Shown here: piece after piece, positions 22,566-33,345 of the stretch
Layout of the letters: each line of letters begins with the position of its first letter
Position numbering within the stretch: the stretch's first letter is position 1
From: Taudactylus pleione
Lineage: Eukaryota > Chordata > Amphibia > Anura > Myobatrachidae
NCBI GenBank assembly: GCA_031769625.1
Contig: JAUIMM010000885.1
Location: 4,483,001-4,547,000, forward strand
Direction of reading: 5' to 3'
DNA length: 64,000 bases
The notes under the pieces: generated by a model
The model's database searches: none
Told to the model about the DNA's origin: nothing
Seen by the model: the letters and a program-made list of their open reading frames with translations, nothing else
Position numbers and translations under genes: made by a program

Positions 22566-22728
22566 GACCACACACATCTGAATGTACTATTTCATGTGGT
22601 TTTGTAGCTCTCTTTGATGCTCTTGGAAATGGCTGGCGACTTTGTGTCCCCACAATACAGCTCTTGCATGTGTTTCTCTGCGTTAGTCAACATACCTGTG
22701 ATCAACCTCTCAGTAGTACCTGAACTCT
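22566..22728 (-). repeat. 163-bp perfect inverted copy of copia integrase 5' region
   Basis: This segment is the exact reverse complement of 24131-24293, with no mismatches by eye over 163 bp. The source segment encodes the stretch from the GAG-pre-integrase domain to the start of the copia integrase core. The inverted arm lies upstream of gag, separated from its partner by about 1.4 kb. Confidence 0.9.
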
Positions 22729-22959
22729 ACAGAACAGTACAGAACATCTTGTTCTGTACTGTGCAGAGTGACATGGTAAAAGACAGAGGTCTCATACTTA
22801 GCTCCCTAAAGAAAACCTGGTTAATACAGTACCTGCTATAAAACCATCTTAAACACACATGTCATGAAGACTGCAAAAGAGCATAGAGTGAAGAAAGCAC
22901 AGAGTGTTTCCAGCACAACCAAGCAGCAGTGAAACTGAGTAAAGTACAGAAGCTGCACA

Positions 22960-24905
22960 GTCATGTCTATAAGAAGCATAAATACAGGAACTACATTCAT
23001 AATGAGGTTTATCAAGCTGAAAGGTGCAGAAAATAAGACAACCTGGAAATTTTCTATGGAAATGCAATTAAAGCATGAAAGGTTGTGGAAGGTCATGGTA
23101 GAACCAAATGCAGATACAAGCCCAGATGCTATAGAGAGAGAATCACGGGGACCATAGGATTGAGTGTAGAGCCACGTGTGTTCTCTGTAATGCATGGGAA
23201 AGATTCAGCAAAACACACGTGGATAGCAGTGCATGCAGCGTATCAAGATGGAGGTCTTATGAGGAGAATACATTTAATATGTGTACAGTATTGTATAACA
23301 CCAAATTGAATGAATGCAGCAGTATGAGTGATGAGCTGTGATGTCTTTCTCCCACCAACTAATGTCTGTTGGGGTGCAAGTGGATGATGAAAACATTGCT
23401 ACAGCAATGCTGCAGAACTGTACACCAGAGTTTGACTTTTTAGTTGTGGCAAATGCAGCAAAGTTAACAGACACAGTCAGAACAAAGTTACAAGGATATG
23501 TGTCCTGTGATTTGAATGCTAACACAACTGGATTGTATACAAAGAGTGAAAAAATCAGAAAATGAATAATTCAAGTGTTATATTTGTCACAAGATAGGTC
23601 ACAAAGCAATTTAGTGCAGCAAAATAATGTGAATCCTATGCAAAGCAAGACATACAATGGCAGGGATGAGTAGCCATTAGTATTATAACAGTAATCCTTT
23701 TTGCAGCTATCTATATCAATTCAGGCACAACAAGGCAGTTCAGCTGCAATGAGAAATAGTTCACCAAGTTAATTAAATATGACCCTATCACTATCAAAGG
23801 AATTGGCAATCAAGTCCTTACAGCAACTTAAGTTAGGATAATTAAAGATTGCTTAAAAATTGAAGAACAAAAGTCACAGAAATCCAAGGCATGCTTTATG
23901 TACCAGAAATGGGAATGAATCTTATAGTCATCAGTGTCCTAGAACAGAGAGGCAACAGAATTCACTTCGCTAAAGGAAAGTGCATTGTGAGAAACAGAAA
24001 AGATTCCATCATAGCCACAGGCACAAGGTGTAAACAATTGTACGTCCTCGATACATAGCACTGTTATGCAATGATGACAACTGAGTCACAGGAACTCTGG
24101 CATAGAAGATCTGGCCACCTTGGATATGACAGAGTTCAGGTACTACTGAGAGGTTGATCACAGGTATGTTGACTAACGCAGAGAAACACATGCAAGAGCT
24201 GTATTGTGGGGACACAAAGTCGCCAGCCATTTCCAAGAGCATCAAAGAGAGCTACAAAACCACATGAAATAGTACATTCAGATGTGTGTGGTCTATTGGA
24301 AGTAAAGTCTGTGGTGAATACAGATACTTTGTGACTTTTATAAAGTAGATGACTTCACAAGGATGACACATGTACTTCATCAAAGGCAAATGAAAGTGCC
24401 AAAAATATTGCAGACTACAAGAGACCTGTAGAGAATCAAACAGGTTACAGAATCAAAATTCTGGTATCTGATAATGGTGGAGAATATCTTAACAGGGAAG
24501 TGAAACAATTCATAAGAAAATATGGAATAGAGCATCCATTGACCATTGCCTATACTGTGCAAAATGGTGTCAGTGGACAAGCAAACCGTACACTAGTAGA
24601 GAGAGCAAGATGCATGCTTCAGGACACTGTCCTCGACAAAAAGTTTTGAACAGCGCAAGTGTCCACAGCAGTTTATCTCAGGAACTGTTCTCATATAGTT
24701 GCTCTAAAGGACAAAACACCTAATGAAGCATGGTCAAGGAGAAAGCCATGTGTGAAACGTCTCTCAACTTTTGGAAGTACAGCTTGTGTGCATGTGCCAA
24801 AAGAGAAAAGATGAAAGTTGGATTCAAAGTCAGTAAAGTACATCATGCTTGGCTATTGCCATGTGAGCAAATAATCCAAGTACCAGAAAGATTGTTAATT
24901 CACAA
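22960..24905 (+). pseudogene. Ty1/copia retrotransposon gag-pol, degraded
   Basis: Order of recognisable parts: copia Gag (22963-23565; 'WKFSMEMQLKHERLWKVM', later 'FDFLVVANAAKLTDTVR'); CCHC zinc knuckle CYICHKIGHKAI-stop-C at 23576-23617, with a stop inside it; protease-like 'YINSGTTRQ' at about 23710, where the catalytic D of DSGA is N; GAG-pre-integrase 'ELWHRRSGHLGYD' at about 24090-24128; 'ATKPHEIVHSDVCG' at about 24255-24293; integrase core with 'SDNGGEY' at about 24469-24489; and the post-integrase linker 'KRLSTFGSTACVHVPKEKR'. Reverse transcriptase, RNase H and both LTRs are missing. Multiple stops and frameshifts make it dead. Confidence 0.85.
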
Positions 24906-25744
24906 GTTATTAACTTTAAAGAAACAACTCACAAAAAACTCTCACTTTAGTAAATTTACCCCAAAGTGTGAAAAGCATCAGGAATCATGATAGTTGCAAC
25001 AGTCCCATGTTTGTACATGTCCATTGCACAAACTAGCTTTGCTTTACTTAAGCTGCCTGCCCTCCAGTGTGTACTGGTAAAGAGTGGAACCTTGTGAGAA
25101 TTGGCATAGAGGGCTACTTCCAAAAAATGTGAAGAAAAACTGATATGCAGTATGCAAGGACAATTCCACCGTGAAACCCCTTTTTATTATGGGCTTTGCC
25201 AAGACTTTGTGCATTTGACAGGCAGCATATATTACTGTACTTTAGTCAGTGTATTGGCCCCAATTGAAAATTATATTAATACAAAGCAAAATTCTGACCG
25301 TATGAAGACAAGGTTTCAAGTCTCCATGTGAGTATCACCACTATGCTCCCGACAGTATAAATACATGTAAACTATTGTGGAAAATAAAAAAGTCAGCAAA
25401 TGATCTCAGCCTAAACAAATTTATAGAAATACTAATAGGCATCCTCTGGTAATGAGACTCTCTTTTATATTCCCTGTAATTAATTATTTAATTACTTTCA
25501 TCTCCAATCACCTGTGTTGACCTGAGAACTGCAATTTGCTGTTTAGAGAAGTTTATTATTAATTAACTTATTAATTTATTTTCTTTTCTACTAGGCTGTT
25601 ACTCTGGTTTGAATCACCTGTGTTGACCTGAGGCCTGTGATTTGCTGTTTGAAGTGTGTTGGTAATATTTTTTCTACTAGGCTTTTACCTTTAGGCTATT
25701 AGTTCTTGATTAATGAAAACATTCTAAAGCATCTTATAGTTTAT
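24906..25744. other. Unassigned sequence with a diverged direct repeat
   Basis: A segment containing 'aatcacctgtgttgacctga' occurs at 25508 and again at 25613, each followed by 'tttgctgttt' and then 'tttctactaggct', giving a period of about 105-110 bp. Otherwise nothing is recognised. Confidence 0.45.
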
Positions 25745-26118
25745 TAAACAGTCATCCTGTTTGCCGCTGCAGTGCCACTATGATTCCTAGATGTGTATTC
25801 TTTTAACCTGCCATGTTTTTGTGCTGCAGCTCTGTCGCTTAGTTTAGCCAGCCAGCTCACTGCAGCCTTTAGCCAATATTGATGAAAACAATATTGTGAG
25901 CCATGAGGTGGTCAAAATTGACTGGAAATAAATTTTATTGATGTGAATAATATTATAGGGACAAAAACAGGTCCAATTTAGACGATTTTCCTGTTTTTAT
26001 CAATTACTTAAAGAAATTTAAAACCAAAAAAATTTAGGGTGGTTTTTGCTGAAACCAAAACATGATGATGATTTTGAACCAAAACATAAACATGGGTTTC
26101 TGCTGACATTTCTAGTTG
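25745..26118 (+). mobile_element. Old relic of a hAT 3' end
   Basis: It follows the order of the 3' flank of hAT copy 2 (56232-56623) with considerable divergence: 'catcctgt(t/c)tgcc(g/a)ctgcagtg', 'aatattgtgagccatgaggtg' against 'actattgtgaggtgtgaggtg', 'aaaattgactggaaat', ending in 'gctgacatttctag'. No transposase coding remains. It implies an earlier wave of the same or a sister hAT family. Confidence 0.65.
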
Positions 26119-26692
26119 TAATACACAAATGTGAGGATGTGTGAGATGGAGTGGAAGAGATACAAATTGTACAGTGGTAATCACAGTTCTCACTAGAGGT
26201 GCTAAGTGGCGCAAAGCAAAATGCTGATGTCACCCCAATGTCTAGTCACTACAAAGAGTAGGAGACCAAGCAGGAGTTCACTCTCCTCTACCAGCTTTCT
26301 CTTTTAGACTCTCTTTTCCAGAAGCAACTCCCATAAAGACCATGCCCTGGCAGAGAGGCAAGGTTTCCCCAATCAGACATAGACACGTATAGACTGTATT
26401 TTGCAACAAGAATGTTTAGCTATATTTAAAGTAACCCAAAAAAAGGCTGGTGTGGGCTACTAAGATGCAGAATATGAATGCAGAATGCAAAATATTCAGT
26501 CGAGCACAATCTGACACAGGATCATAACAATGTGCATGGTTACCATCAGCAACTGAGTATGAAGCACTCTTTAAGTGTGTAATAGAAAAGTTAATTGTAG
26601 TGTAAAGTGACATTAAAACACAAGTGCAGAAGTATTATTGTATTTGCATAAATAGTTGTGTTAGCAACTAGACAAAGTAATCATCATCGGTC
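26119..26692. other. Unassigned sequence
   Basis: No coding or repeat structure recognised. Confidence 0.4.
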
Positions 26693-26876
26693 CAGGGGCG
26701 TAACATGGTATTTAAAGGCCCCATAGCAAAAGTTTGTAAGGGCCCCTATGTACCACCCAATGGTGAAAAATGTATATAACACATGTAACTCTGACAAGAA
26801 AGATGGGGCCCCCCTAAGCCATGGGCCCCATAGCAACTGCACCCCTTGCACCTATGGTAGTTACACCCATGCACAA
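26693..26876. mobile_element. MITE with CAGGGGCGTAAC / CATGGGTGTAAC ends
   Basis: Left text 'ccaggggcgtaacatgg' pairs with right text 'ggtagttacacccatg'. Internal 'ggccccatagca' occurs in both orientations. It resembles hAT-type termini (compare 41385-41662), but no clean 8-bp duplication is visible. Confidence 0.6.
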
Positions 26877-27640
26877 GTCAGACCCCTCCATCCAACTATG
26901 TTTGTGACTTTCCACTGACTTTTTAGCTGCAATTTAAGACTAAATGCCCACACTACACCTTTTTAGTACTTTGGCAATGTCTGCTCACCCATTCCAGTCC
27001 TGTGCTGGCCCCATAGCCGTATGCAGTCTTACGCATTGCATAAATACTTGCTTGCACACTAAGAAATCAATGCTAGTTGCGGCCGAAAAAAGCTGCAACA
27101 CACAATTACGTCTGACTCTGAATAAGGCTCAAAACATTATGCCAACAGCGGCTGTTTTGACCTTCCCTGTGGTCTTTGCGGGTTGACCCTAATTCAGTTT
27201 TGAAGCGAGAAGTTTTCTAACCTAAATATTTCTGCATACATTCCAGTAGTCCAGTTTCTGTCGGAAAGTCCAATCTTCATAATCCAAATGGGGCAGGGTC
27301 TATTGATATTGTGGCGTAGAATTGATAAAATAGGTTTGTATGTACAGTAGTTGGGTGGACATGACAACTTAGTTAGTCAGACAGGGACAGGAGTTGTTTA
27401 ATCCTTATTTTTATTTGATTTTTTTTTTTGCGCTCAAAAATCCCTTGTGGCTCAATCGGCTGCCACAATCCCCAACCCTGGGAATATAATATAAATGAAT
27501 TCCTGTCGGTTCAATGTTTTTTTTTTTTAATGAATAATAGTATATTTCAACTCAGATACTAATTTATATTGCAGCTCTTTATTGTATACACACTTCTAAC
27601 GAAATCCTGCTCCCTCATTGTTGCACTTAATGATGTCTTG
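26877..27640. other. Unassigned sequence
   Basis: T-runs at 27419-27430 and 27519-27529. No gene or transposon recognised. Confidence 0.35.
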
Positions 27641-28690
27641 AGCTAGTTTGATCAGCAACGTTCTGTATTTAATTTTGTTATATCAAAAAAATACTCCCTC
27701 CATTTCCCAGGTCTGGTACTCAGTTGTCAATTGTTTTGATTGCCCAGTTCCCGAGAAAATCTGGCCGCATGAAACACCAAGGGAACCGGCCATCAAAGAA
27801 GGAAAAAATCAGGGACACTGTTCTCTCCAGGTCTGGCCATTTATAAATGCCGTCTTTACTGCGTCTGAGGTTTACTAGCTTTATAAACAAGGCAGATATG
27901 GTACAAGTTGACAATAAAAGTCCTCAGCTTTCCCTATACCCATCAGATTTATAATCCCTGATCCTTGGGGGGAAGTTTGATGACCGACAGTTTATAAGTT
28001 GCCTCTTTAACCCCTGTCTGGCATGGCCTTTTAGCTGTAGGCGGAAATAACAGAGGATTGTCTACTGAGCAATGCAGACACAGGTGAGAGTTAAATCTTC
28101 ATTTCTAACTCTTCGCACCCCTGCTGATTCTTGAATTAAACACAGGATCGGACCAGCTTAATTTTAGAGCGAACACTGAGCTGGAATACATTGCAAGGGT
28201 CCCGCTGATATCTAAACCCACTCGAACACAGCTTCGGGGAGAAATCACTGCAGTGGAAACCAAGAGACCTAATTACAGGTTTTGTGTTTGATTCACTGAG
28301 CCTCTGGTGGATAAACACAGGGAAAAATCTCTGTCTGTCGCACTCGGTGATGTTCAGTCACTTTTCCATTGGGTCGTCGAGTGTCACACACGGTCACAAA
28401 GTTGCAGTACTCGCAGCCAGCTACGCTCCCCGGGTGCTTGATTCTCATCCAGGAAAGTGGCCTTTTAGGATAACAAAGCTTTTCTGACGCACCTTGCAAA
28501 ATAATTGTCTCTCCGTACAAGGTTGTTATTTCAAATGTTGAATAATTGCAAATCTCAAAATGTGATGAAGCCTCGTTTATTTTCGGTTCAATTTGGTCCA
28601 AGATAACAAGCATTTCTGGGAGTAAGACCCCCACCTCTGAAATCTCTCTCACTTCCTTCTGCTTTATTTTTTAGGTAGGATTCTATGAAG
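27641..28690. other. Non-repetitive island
   Basis: About 1 kb without any of the MITE, LINE or hAT motifs that crowd the rest of the window. A minus-strand frame of 119 codons (28293-28652) is the longest here, but it has no recognisable domain and its composition does not look convincingly coding. It could be ordinary single-copy DNA, a conserved non-coding element, or a decayed repeat I do not know. Confidence 0.35.
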
Positions 28691-29096
28691 CCACAATGAG
28701 CCCCCAACCTTAGGACCAATACTGATTTCACAACGCTGGCTTTGTCTAAAGTAAATCTAAAATAAAAAGCCTATACAGGCAGCATGCCATTTCCTGCAGG
28801 TGTATTTGTAACTACTGACTAGCCACACTAACCCATGTTTGGAGACCTTGTTGTTCTAACCCTGTTGGAGAATTAAGAATCCTATTTACAATAGTATAAG
28901 AGTGATTTGCACAATATATAGAAAACAGACAAAAACAGTAGTTCAGACAAGTTGGTTAAATCAAACGGATATAAGCAACTTGTCTGAATGACCGTTTACG
29001 TCCATTTTCCAGCATTTGGAAGCAAATGGCTGATTGTCATCTGCTCCCATAGATTACCAGATATTTGTTGGCTGGTTGGAAACATAGGGGTCTATT
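28691..29096. other. Unassigned sequence
   Basis: A loose inverted pair 'cagacaagttg / caacttgtctga' lies at about 28946-28988. Nothing else. Confidence 0.35.
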
Positions 29097-29284
29097 TACT
29101 AAGCAGTGTTAGGAGAAGTGAAAAGTGAAGAGTGAAAAGTGATAAGTGACAGCCAATCAGCTCCCAACTGCCATTTTTCAGACACAGCCCGTTAGATGGC
29201 AGTTAGGAGCTGATTGGCTGGTACCTTATCACTTTTCACTCTTCACTTTTCACTTCTCCTAACACTGCTTAGTAAATAGACCCC
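29097..29284. mobile_element. 188-bp MITE, GGGGTCTATTTACTAAGC ends, ATA duplication
   Basis: Both arms begin GGGGTCTATTTACTAAGCAG and are nearly perfect inverted copies, including 'gtgttaggagaagtgaaaag' and 'cagccaatcagctcc'. ATA flanks each side (29094-29096 and 29285-29287). Close relatives: 33346-33930, 43206-43372 and 43572-44611. Confidence 0.85.
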
Positions 29285-29414
29285 ATAATCTTTTAATTTG
29301 TAGCCAGCTTTAGAAGCTTTTTGATTGCTACAGTATGAGCAACTTCCCCATTTATCTCTCTCCAAGATTTGATAACTCTTCCCAAACTCAGCCATTACAA
29401 TCCATGTTTTAGTA

Positions 29415-29775
29415 CAGGGATGGGGAACCTCAGGCCCGGGGGCCGTATAAGGCCCCCGGAATCATTTGGTCTGGTCTTCTGAGCTTTTTTCTGCTAGCCT
29501 CATCTGGATAGCAGGGTGCCTAGAATGGCACCTTTCAGCCAGAATCTACGCAGCAGTGCCACCTGGAGCGTCCTTGGGACGCTTCAGACGGTCACATCGC
29601 TGCCCTTACAGCTCCCTGGAGCATCCTCAGGATGCTCCAAGCATTGCTGTAATCACCGATTGTGGCCCTGCCCCATCTGACGTCACATGGAGGGAACGTG
29701 GCCTGCACCGGGCCCACAAATAATGTTCTATATATCAATAATGGCCCTCGGCAGAAAAAAGGTTCCCCACCTCTT
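29415..29775. mobile_element. 361-bp hAT-Charlie-like MITE with perfect 8-bp TSD
   Basis: The left end is CAGGGATGGGGAACCTCAGG. The right end reverse-complements to AAGAGGTGGGGAACCTTTTT. TTTTAGTA flanks both sides (29407-29414 and 29776-29783). The CAGGGRTGGGGAACC terminus and subterminal 'gggccgtataaggccc' are characteristic of vertebrate hAT-Charlie elements. No coding capacity. Confidence 0.85.
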
Positions 29776-29804
29776 TTTTAGTACCTCAGTCAATTTGATT
29801 AACC

Positions 29805-30009
29805 CACAGGTTCTCAAACTCGGTCCTCAGGAGCCCAAACAGTGCATGTTTTCCAGGTCTCCTGAAAAGAATCACAAGTGAAGTAATTAGCTCCACCCGT
29901 GGATCTTATAAAATGTGTCAGTGAGTAATGAATACACCTGTGTACCTGCTAAGTGAACTGGAAAAGGTGTCTTGTTGGGGGTCCTGGGGACCGAGTTTAA
30001 GGGCCACTG
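29805..30009. mobile_element. 205-bp hAT-Charlie-like MITE with perfect 8-bp TSD
   Basis: The left end carries GGTTCTCAAACTCGGTCC and the right end reverse-complements to CAGTGGCCCTTAAACTCGG. GATTAACC flanks both sides (29797-29804 and 30010-30017). It is related to 16532-16730 in inverted orientation and sits only 29 bp from the 29415-29775 element. Confidence 0.85.
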
Positions 30010-30761
30010 GATTAACCCATATGGACTCAAGCTTGAAGATCCTTAAAACATGGACTGCAATGGCAGAGTTTTGGAACCTCTGACTTAGAGATCCACTGAC
30101 CTACAGTAAATGATAAAATTCTGCATTTTCAGCCACTTCAAATATTTATAATTTTTTTTTTTTTTTTTTCAATCAAACACAAAATTATTACTGTGTTTAA
30201 GGCTGGGGTTGACATTCATATTCACCATTTGCATTGGAAAAAAAACTTAAAAATAATAGTCAATGCCATTACATAATAGAAATTATTGTCATTGCTCAAA
30301 TATAGCTTATCTTTTAATAGTATAAAGTTTGAGAGTTTCAAACTGTAGAACTTGTAGAGCTGCTATTACACTGCAGACAGCCTTCACAAATGATCATCAG
30401 AGACTGCATTTAGTCTAAATCTATTCCCGAAATACCTGCATCCCTTAAATTATCCTCCAGTTTAGTTGTGCAGTAAATATCCGTTGAAATAGAAATCAGA
30501 GGGAGGAAAATTCTAAATTGGTCATTTATGAAAATGCAAAACTGTGGATGATCAGCTCATGTTATTATGTGCAAATGAGGAGATTTTTCTGCATTACCCA
30601 AATATAGATTCAAACCCACATTCTGCTTTCTGTACCTGGCCCTGTACAAATGATCCGTGCATCCAAATGAAGGTCAATGGTGACTTCTAGTTACCCGCAC
30701 TCTCCAGATTCACAATTAAAAACAAATGCATTTTTTAGAGACCAAGTACACTCTTACTATT
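30010..30761. other. Unassigned sequence
   Basis: A T-run of about 20 lies at 30150-30169. Text at 30040-30085 resembles 1590-1655. No gene. Confidence 0.4.
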
Positions 30762-31335
30762 TTCCGGGATACATTTAGGAAGCCGGCGGCCACAATACGG
30801 ACCGCTGGCTTCCCGAATCCTCTATCCCGCCAAGGGTTAAATGACAGGCGTATAAAATGTAGACGCCTATCATTTTCCCGACGCCGGGAGACAGGCGACC
30901 AGCATCCCGATCGAAGGGATGCCGGGCACCACGAGTGGACAGCCGCAGGGGGGGGGTTACGTTTAGGGCACCTGGGGGGGACTTAGGTTTAGGCACCCCC
31001 CCGGGAGGGTTAGGGTTAGGCTAGGGGGAGGGACGGTTAGGGTTTGGCACCCCCGGGGGGGGACTTAGGTTTAGGCAGCGGAGAAGGGAGGGTTAGGGTT
31101 AGGCACTTAGAGGGGGGAGGTTAGGGTTAGGCACTTGGGGGGGGGAGGTTAGGGTTAGGCACCCCTAAGGAGGGTTAGGGGGTTGGTTAGGTTAGTTTTT
31201 ACTTACCTTAGGGACGATCAGGATTTTCAGCGCTGTCGGGCTTCTGCTGCCGGGCTCTGCTCTTTTGTCGGGCTGCCGCTGCCGGGAATCGAATTGCCGG
31301 CCATGCGGCAGCCGGGATTTCATACCGAATGCCTA
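30762..31335. mobile_element. MITE with the longest TTAGGG-like internal array
   Basis: The left side carries 'gaagccggcggccacaatac', the right side 'gcggcagccgggatttcata'. Between them, 30950-31190 is a degenerate array of GGGTTAGGGTTAGGCAC units spaced by G-runs. The inverted counterpart is 50424-51004, which has the same block order on the other strand. Confidence 0.7.
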
Positions 31336-31438
31336 TTTCCCCTCTTCATGCCTTGAATATATTTCAAATAATTATTTTATTATCTAGCAAAATTGAAAAT
31401 TGTATCTGAGAAAATTAAAGCTATTTTTTTGCAAAAAG

Positions 31439-31530
31439 CATGGCTCACATTCAGCAAGGAATGGCTCACATTCAGCAAGGAATGGCTCACATTCAGCAAG
31501 GAATGGCTCACATTCAGCAAGGAATGGCTC
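31439..31530. repeat. 21-bp tandem repeat, about 4 copies
   Basis: 'aatggctcacattcagcaag' plus one G is repeated four times almost perfectly. The 21-bp period keeps frames open (7-residue repeat), but no gene surrounds it. Confidence 0.9.
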
Positions 31531-31892
31531 AATTTACCCAGCCTCTCCATTTACAAGATGCCAAATACTGCACCAACTTCTTAGTTACACTGCTGATCTA
31601 TCTACTGTAAAAATTACTTGTGTGCTACAAAGTTGTATTTTTTTATTTCCATAAATGACCCTTGCTTATGCTGTAGTTGTCCTGATACTTTTTAAGGTCG
31701 GTAATCAGGAGCATGAGAAGGCGGTGTGGTCACGTGTCATAGGGCAAGCCCAGTTAACCACCACCAGCCTTCTATTCCTGGAAAAAGAAAAAACTCCAAT
31801 GCCATTTGCACCAACCAGAGCCAGGTGCTGCTATGCAGACTAGCAGTGAATGGGAATGATATACCCCCAAGCTCTCAGGCAGATGGGGCAGA

Positions 31893-32502
31893 GGGCCTGA
31901 TTCAGATCCGCTCGCTAGATGCGGCCGCTCGCTCCCAGCATATGGAAATTCAGCTAAGTGACATCAAGGCATCCGCTCGCACAGCAAGATATAAGCACGC
32001 CCACTACGTCATGGCGAGCAATCACTTTGTGTTTCCAGACGCCCACCAGCCTGTCTTTAGCCGCCCACTAGCGTACGTCATCTCCAGAAAGTATATACAA
32101 CCATCGGTACATCGAGAACCATCGGATCAGACCGCAGCGCTTGCGGTTGACTGTACCCTACCGTAAGCACTGCAAGCACTTCATTGTAAAATTCAACCAG
32201 GTGACATGTACTATGATGCTGCCTGTTAATTATGCACGCCTCTGAAACTGCGTTGAAACACTCTGGCACACTTGCATCCGCAACTCCACTCCCCCGTTAC
32301 CACTGCCCTGCCCCTGTTACCACCCACACACGGCCTCTCCTGTCACTCATTCCACTGGGCTGTCCTGGCAGGGTGAGCGAGCACATTCCGATCGCTCGTA
32401 CTAGTTTGCGCATGCGCACTGAGAACTACGCGCATGCGCACATTAGTGAACATCGTCTGCATCGAGCGGCCGCTTGCTAGCGAGTGGGTCTGAATCATGC
32501 CC
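31893..32502. mobile_element. MITE of the ATTCAGA family, 610 bp
   Basis: The left end is GGGCCTGATTCAGATCCGCT. The right end reverse-complements to GGGCATGATTCAGACCCACT. It contains a 'gcgcatgcgca' double palindrome at about 32409-32440. Flanks AGA / TGA are compatible with a mutated 3-bp duplication. Confidence 0.7.
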
Positions 32503-32707
32503 TGAGTCCTCAAAATTTAACTGTCCCACCTATTCTGTTAGAAGGTATGAAGTATTCATTTCAAATCTATTCAAAGCAGAACGTAAAATTTTTTATCAAT
32601 AGCTATTTAAAGAGTGTTTATACTTGACATTTCGTTGACAATGCAATGTCGCTTTGTTAATGACAATAAAGTGTATTGTACATTATATTGTATTGAGTGC
32701 ACACATA

Positions 32708-33234
32708 GGGTCTCATTCAGACCTGCTCACAAGTGCTGAGCGCTCGCAAGTGGGTCGATGTTGAGGCCCTGCGCACGCGCAGCGGCCGCACTGCGCTTGC
32801 GCAAGCCCCAGAGCGAGAGAAAAATTTGCTTGCTACAAAAGGGGCGGCTGTCGATGGTGATAGACAGCTCGCCCCATTTTGTAGGCGGGGTGGGGGGTGG
32901 CTGGCCAAACGGAGGCGTTCCAGAAGGAACGCCTGCCATTTGGGGGCAGATTCACTGACATCACTCGTGATGCCAGTGGTGAACTTCCGGCACTATTAGA
33001 GCCGAAAGCTCACTGGGGCTTGTGGCAGACGAGACCCTACCACAAGGGTCTCGTCGCAAGCCCCGATGGTCGCGATGGTCTCGTCCATCGCGACCATCAA
33101 CCTGGTCACTCATAAAGCTGTGGGTGGTAACCTACAGCTTAAGGAGCGGCCGGGAGGCCGGATTTTAAATCTGAAGCGGCCGCCCTCATTCAGAGCGAAC
33201 GATCGCATTTTGCGAGTGGCTCTGAATGAGGTCC
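32708..33234. mobile_element. 527-bp MITE of the ATTCAGA family, ATA duplication
   Basis: The left end is GGGTCTCATTCAGACCTGCT, and the right end reverse-complements to GGACCTCATTCAGAGCCACT. ATA lies on both sides (32705-32707 and 33235-33237). Internal palindromes include 'ccctaccacaagggtctcgt' and 'gtcgcgatggtctcgtccat'. Confidence 0.75.
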
Positions 33235-33345
33235 ATATTCTGCTCTGCTTCCCAGAGAACAGAGTTGGTCTGCCATTCACATCAGTCCCCAGTGAAGCTT
33301 ACAATCTATGGGGTAGATATACCAAGCCTTGTAGAGAGAGATAAA

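Noticed and set aside
28293..28652. 119-codon minus-strand frame as a gene
   Set aside because: No recognised domain, no convincing coding bias, and no supporting second exon.
30950..31190. Interstitial telomere from a chromosome fusion
   Set aside because: The array is degenerate, interrupted by GCAC and G-runs, and bounded by family-specific ends that recur in about seven places, so it belongs to a MITE family.
31393..31654. 21-bp repeats encoding KEWLTFS heptads
   Set aside because: The open frame is a consequence of the 21-bp period, with no gene on either side.
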